A stretch of DNA of 64,000 nucleotides from Nitzschia sp. DOCU1 (Eukaryota; Bacillariophyta; Bacillariophyceae; Bacillariales; Bacillariaceae), in contig OX595998.1 in the NCBI GenBank assembly GCA_951394045.1, forward strand, positions 1,860,001 through 1,924,000, written 5' to 3'. The position numbers were made by a program, and so were the translations under genes. Below are positions 63,103-64,000 of the stretch, in pieces (position 1 is the first letter of the stretch; the number at the start of each line of letters is the position of its first letter). The notes below the pieces were generated by a model, which was not told the DNA's origin, ran no database searches, and saw only the letters and a list, made by a program, of their open reading frames with translations.

Positions 63103-64000
63103 ATGTCCTGTCCAGTCCGTCTTGCCTTTCGCGACGGGGCTCCTGAAAGCTTGTACGAGCCGTCGCCCATGTTATCGTTCTTAGCGGCTTCGCTGCCTCG
63201 TTTCGGACAGGCTCATGACTTGCAGCAGGATTGGATGCAAAAAGAAGATTCCTCAGGCTATGCTGTGGGGGTCTTCACCACATCCATAGTAATAAGTTGC
63301 GTGCTGGTGGTCTGGGGTGTGCTGTTAGTGATGTGCTACCGAGTGGGTTATGCTCGAGTGGGAATTTTTTCAGGAAGTTTGCCGCCGCGTCAGGCCCCGC
63401 CCAAGCCCCCACGCATGTTATCGCCATTGCATCATGCTGAAACCGCAAAGAGTCTCGTATCCTCGGTCGTGGAAATGGACTCCTCGACTCGTTCTTCTCA
63501 GACCGCCAAGCGGACTAACTGTCTGGCAGAGTCGCATCTTCAGGAAAAGCATAGCCGAAACATTTCCGATTCGTCATTGCCCAGCATATCGACGCTGCCG
63601 AGCATGTTTTATGATGACGATGATGACAGTGGGGCGTCGGACCAGACACCTCCGCAGGATCCAGGGCCGCCGCTCCCTAAGTCACCTTTGCCGGACTCCT
63701 TGCTTCCTTGCAAAGGACGAGCCGTAGCCCCAGCCGTCGTCTTGTCTGCGACATCCCCATCTGCCGCAGCTGCTGCAGCGGAAGGATCGACTCAGACAAC
63801 CCCCGAACCCGACAAGAACAACGGCTCGTACTTGCAAGAACAAACACAGGCGATCACAACGCCCATGTCAGTCGAGATTTCGGCGCTGACAACCCCTGAT
63901 CATCCAGTGTCGTCGACCAAGTCCTTCTCGTCTACATCCAGCTCCAAGTATCACGAATATCTCAAGTACTTGGAAGAGGCCGCTGGGGGGACCCCCAAGA
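63103..64000 (+). CDS. Five-span membrane protein, paralog C, partial (runs off the window)
   Basis: The frame is open from an ATG at 63103 to the last base (299 codons). Its N-terminus aligns with paralogs A and B: MSCPVRLAF against B's QCPVQLDF, then LPRFGQAHDLQQDWM against RFGHTNDINQLI and RYGHTADIQYLM. A span follows at about 54-79 (VGVFTTSIVISCVLVVWGVLL), then VGIFSGSLPP against VGFLSAQ and AGFFSGRMIP. The sequence then enters a long Ser/Pro/Asp-rich loop with an AAAAAA run, like the long span 1-2 loop of A. Spans 2-5 would lie beyond the window. It is on the opposite strand to A and B. Confidence 0.7.
   Translation, partial: MSCPVRLAFRDGAPESLYEPSPMLSFLAASLPRFGQAHDLQQDWMQKEDSSGYAVGVFTTSIVISCVLVVWGVLLVMCYRVGYARVGIFSGSLPPRQAPPKPPRMLSPLHHAETAKSLVSSVVEMDSSTRSSQTAKRTNCLAESHLQEKHSRNISDSSLPSISTLPSMFYDDDDDSGASDQTPPQDPGPPLPKSPLPDSLLPCKGRAVAPAVVLSATSPSAAAAAAEGSTQTTPEPDKNNGSYLQEQTQAITTPMSVEISALTTPDHPVSSTKSFSSTSSSKYHEYLKYLEEAAGGTPK

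Overview
The window reads as nuclear DNA of a diatom, probably a pennate one. Genes stand alone on both strands and many carry short GT-AG introns of about 75 to 120 bases. Two proteins begin with signal peptides ending in an aromatic residue at the predicted cleavage site, as in diatom plastid pre-sequences. A DUF6824-type domain, a BTB protein, PT-rich surface proteins and long Ser/Asp-rich proteins fit the same lineage. No bacterial operon, CRISPR array or rRNA was seen. The species is not identifiable from the sequence alone.

Layout. 1-7 kb: BTB protein, two-exon plastid bestrophin, a degenerate tandem repeat, and a Ser-rich protein. 7-13 kb: a 33-bp minisatellite, a membrane SGNH-hydrolase-like protein, a long C-run, and a membrane-anchored metzincin. 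13-19 kb: a dead copy of a DUF6824 gene split by a small foldback element, the intact spliced DUF6824 gene, and a Ser-rich protein. 19-25 kb: a coiled-coil protein, a spliced unknown gene, and a broken L-type-lectin gene. 25-33 kb: a spliced METTL24/FkbM-like methyltransferase diverging from a PT-rich surface-protein gene. This pair is partly duplicated, with one copy of each truncated and a palindromic MITE in only one duplicate. 33-43 kb: a sulfotransferase, a 1073-aa protein with FGDF-like motifs, and a four-exon five-membrane-span protein. 43-46.7 kb: nested non-autonomous transposons with an 8-bp target duplication. 47-57 kb: a 1401-aa acidic protein, a frameshifted surface-protein gene, an FG-GAP-like beta-propeller, and a small secreted protein sharing its cystine-knot-like tail. 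58-64 kb: a second five-span paralog, a dehydroascorbate reductase with two candidate first exons, and the start of a third five-span paralog running off the window.

The strongest leads are the five-span family (three members here, discordant introns), the two possible DHAR first exons (cytosolic versus plastid), the cystine-knot-like module shared by neighbouring genes, and the transposon nest with matching empty sites. Splice sites were read by eye and kept only where they preserved frame and joined recognisable or paralog-matching protein. Gene starts were set at ATG codons.
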